A stretch of DNA of 15,275 bases from Oscillospiraceae bacterium (lineage in GTDB: Bacteria > Bacillota > Clostridia > Oscillospirales > Ruminococcaceae): positions 1 through 15,275 of the forward strand of contig JAQXFT010000138.1 in the NCBI GenBank assembly GCA_029005335.1, read 5' to 3'. How positions within the stretch are numbered: position 1 is the first letter of the stretch; the number at the start of each line of letters is the position of its first letter. The notes under the pieces are model-generated. The model did no database searches. It worked only from the letters and a program-made list of their open reading frames with translations, and was not told the DNA's origin. Positions 14,628 through 15,275 of this stretch are shown in pieces. Made by a program: the position numbers and the translations under genes.

Positions 14628-15091
14628 GTCACGGATATGACGTTCACAGACTTACAGAAAACAGAAAGCTTATATTAGGCGGTGTTGATATTCCGCATGA
14701 TAAAGGACTTCTCGGACACTCCGATGCAGATGTGCTTGTACACGCAATAATGGATTCCATACTCGGAGCGTTGGCTCTCGGAGATATTGGTCACCTTTTC
14801 CCCGACAATGACGATAATTATAAAAATGCAGACAGCATTAAACTGCTTGAAAAGGTCTGTCAGGTTATGGAAAATAACGGTTACAAAATAGGGAATATAG
14901 ATTCCACTGTTATTGCACAGAAGCCTAAGCTTGCACCTTATATAATAAAAATGCGTGAAAATATTGCAGAAGCCTGCAAATGCGATATATCACAAATCAG
15001 CGTTAAAGCTACCACGGAGGAAAAGCTCGGCTTTACCGGTGAAATGCTTGGAATATCAGCTCATGCCGTATCGCTTTTAGTAAAAATATGA
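14615..15091 (+). CDS. ispF: 2-C-methyl-D-erythritol 2,4-cyclodiphosphate synthase
   Basis: 158 residues, the normal length. Cyclises CDP-methylerythritol 2-phosphate with release of CMP, the fifth MEP-pathway step; works as a cytosolic homotrimer with a zinc site. GGAGG (14603-14607) is 7 nt before the ATG, inside the end of ispD. Motifs: RIGHGYDVHRL (metal ligands Asp8 and His10), GLLGHSDADVLVHAIMDSIL (metal ligand His), GDIGHLFPD, and VKATTEEKLGFTGEMLGISA, all intact. The TGA stop overlaps the ATG of the next gene (ATGA). Confidence 0.97.
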   Translation: MFRIGHGYDVHRLTENRKLILGGVDIPHDKGLLGHSDADVLVHAIMDSILGALALGDIGHLFPDNDDNYKNADSIKLLEKVCQVMENNGYKIGNIDSTVIAQKPKLAPYIIKMRENIAEACKCDISQISVKATTEEKLGFTGEMLGISAHAVSLLVKI

Positions 15092-15275
15092 AAACGCTTT
15101 TTATTTCCGATCTGGACGGTACTCTCTTAAATTCCAATGCGGAAATATCAGAAAATACCGCCCTGATTATAAACTCGCTGATTAAAAAGGGTCTGCATTT
15201 TACTGTTGCAACAGCACGCTCCGAAAGAACTGCAATTCCTATGACATCATGCCTTGATATAAATGTTCCACGTGT
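15088..15275 (+). CDS. HAD-superfamily (Cof-type) phosphatase, N-terminal part (runs off window)
   Basis: 62 complete codons are present. The N-terminus has HAD motif I, LFISDLDGTLL, with nucleophile Asp8 and acid/base Asp10, followed by ISENTALIINSLIKKGLHFTVATARSE, which is HAD motif II (Thr in VATAR) in the layout typical of Cof/YbiV-like sugar-phosphate or nucleotide phosphatases. Its ATG overlaps the ispF stop codon (ATGA), so it is translated with the ispDF unit. Substrate cannot be inferred from this fragment. Confidence 0.88.
   Translation, partial: MKTLFISDLDGTLLNSNAEISENTALIINSLIKKGLHFTVATARSERTAIPMTSCLDINVPR

Noticed and set aside
1..15275. tRNA, rRNA, CRISPR, transposase or attachment-site signals
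   Set aside because: None seen on reading both strands; no regularly spaced repeats or cloverleaf-like segments between genes.

Overview
The window looks like a chromosomal segment of a low-GC, Gram-positive gut anaerobe, most likely a Ruminococcus-like member of the Clostridia (Oscillospiraceae). The evidence is the dockerin domains on secreted proteins, a BspA-type leucine-rich-repeat protein, GH25 and GHL10 cell-wall or polysaccharide hydrolases, strong AGGAGG-type ribosome binding sites, and promoters built as TTGACA-17 bp-TATAAT, most of them with an extended TG upstream of the -10. Species assignment is inference. No rRNA, tRNA, CRISPR array or insertion sequence was recognised, and no stretch over 300 bases lacks a gene.

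Layout. 1-1724 (+): the 3' end of purA, then a tightly linked four-helix membrane protein with repeated APVLDD motifs, closed by a terminator. 1766-3402 (+): a strong promoter driving two tandem, recently duplicated secreted CAP-domain proteins, each ending in a dockerin; they share N-terminal and CAP sequence but carry different dockerins. 3410-7639 (-): a MarR regulator followed by two half-transporters of a heterodimeric ABC multidrug-type exporter. The promoter-proximal leader carries two tandem GTTA-N7-TAAC operator candidates. The second half-transporter, the one with the canonical catalytic site, is interrupted by one in-frame TGA exactly in its Walker A glycine. 7671-8586 (+): an EamA/DMT-family permease.

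8574-10033 (-): a two-gene module that I read as a DarT-type DNA ADP-ribosyltransferase toxin with its NADAR-family de-ADP-ribosylating antitoxin, a known anti-phage toxin-antitoxin arrangement. The toxin reading frame, including its HFT...NL motif, extends upstream of its first ATG, but no ATG, GTG or TTG is available in frame. An ATT sits where the start codon should be, 8 nt after an AAAGGGA box, so the toxin may be silenced or very weakly translated. 10051-11607 (+): divergent from the toxin, a phosphoribosyltransferase-like protein with a degenerate PRPP loop, then a leucine-rich-repeat protein without a signal peptide. 11609-13812 (+): a GHL10 lipoprotein and a membrane-anchored GH25 muramidase, probably acting on the cell envelope. 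13907-15275 (+): ispD and ispF of the MEP isoprenoid pathway, overlapping, followed with an ATGA overlap by the start of a Cof-type HAD phosphatase that runs off the window.

The parts most worth a second look are the toxin-antitoxin pair with its missing start codon, the Walker A nonsense codon, the dockerin exchange between the duplicated CAP genes, the APVLDD-repeat membrane protein linked to purA, and the tandem operators of the MarR operon.
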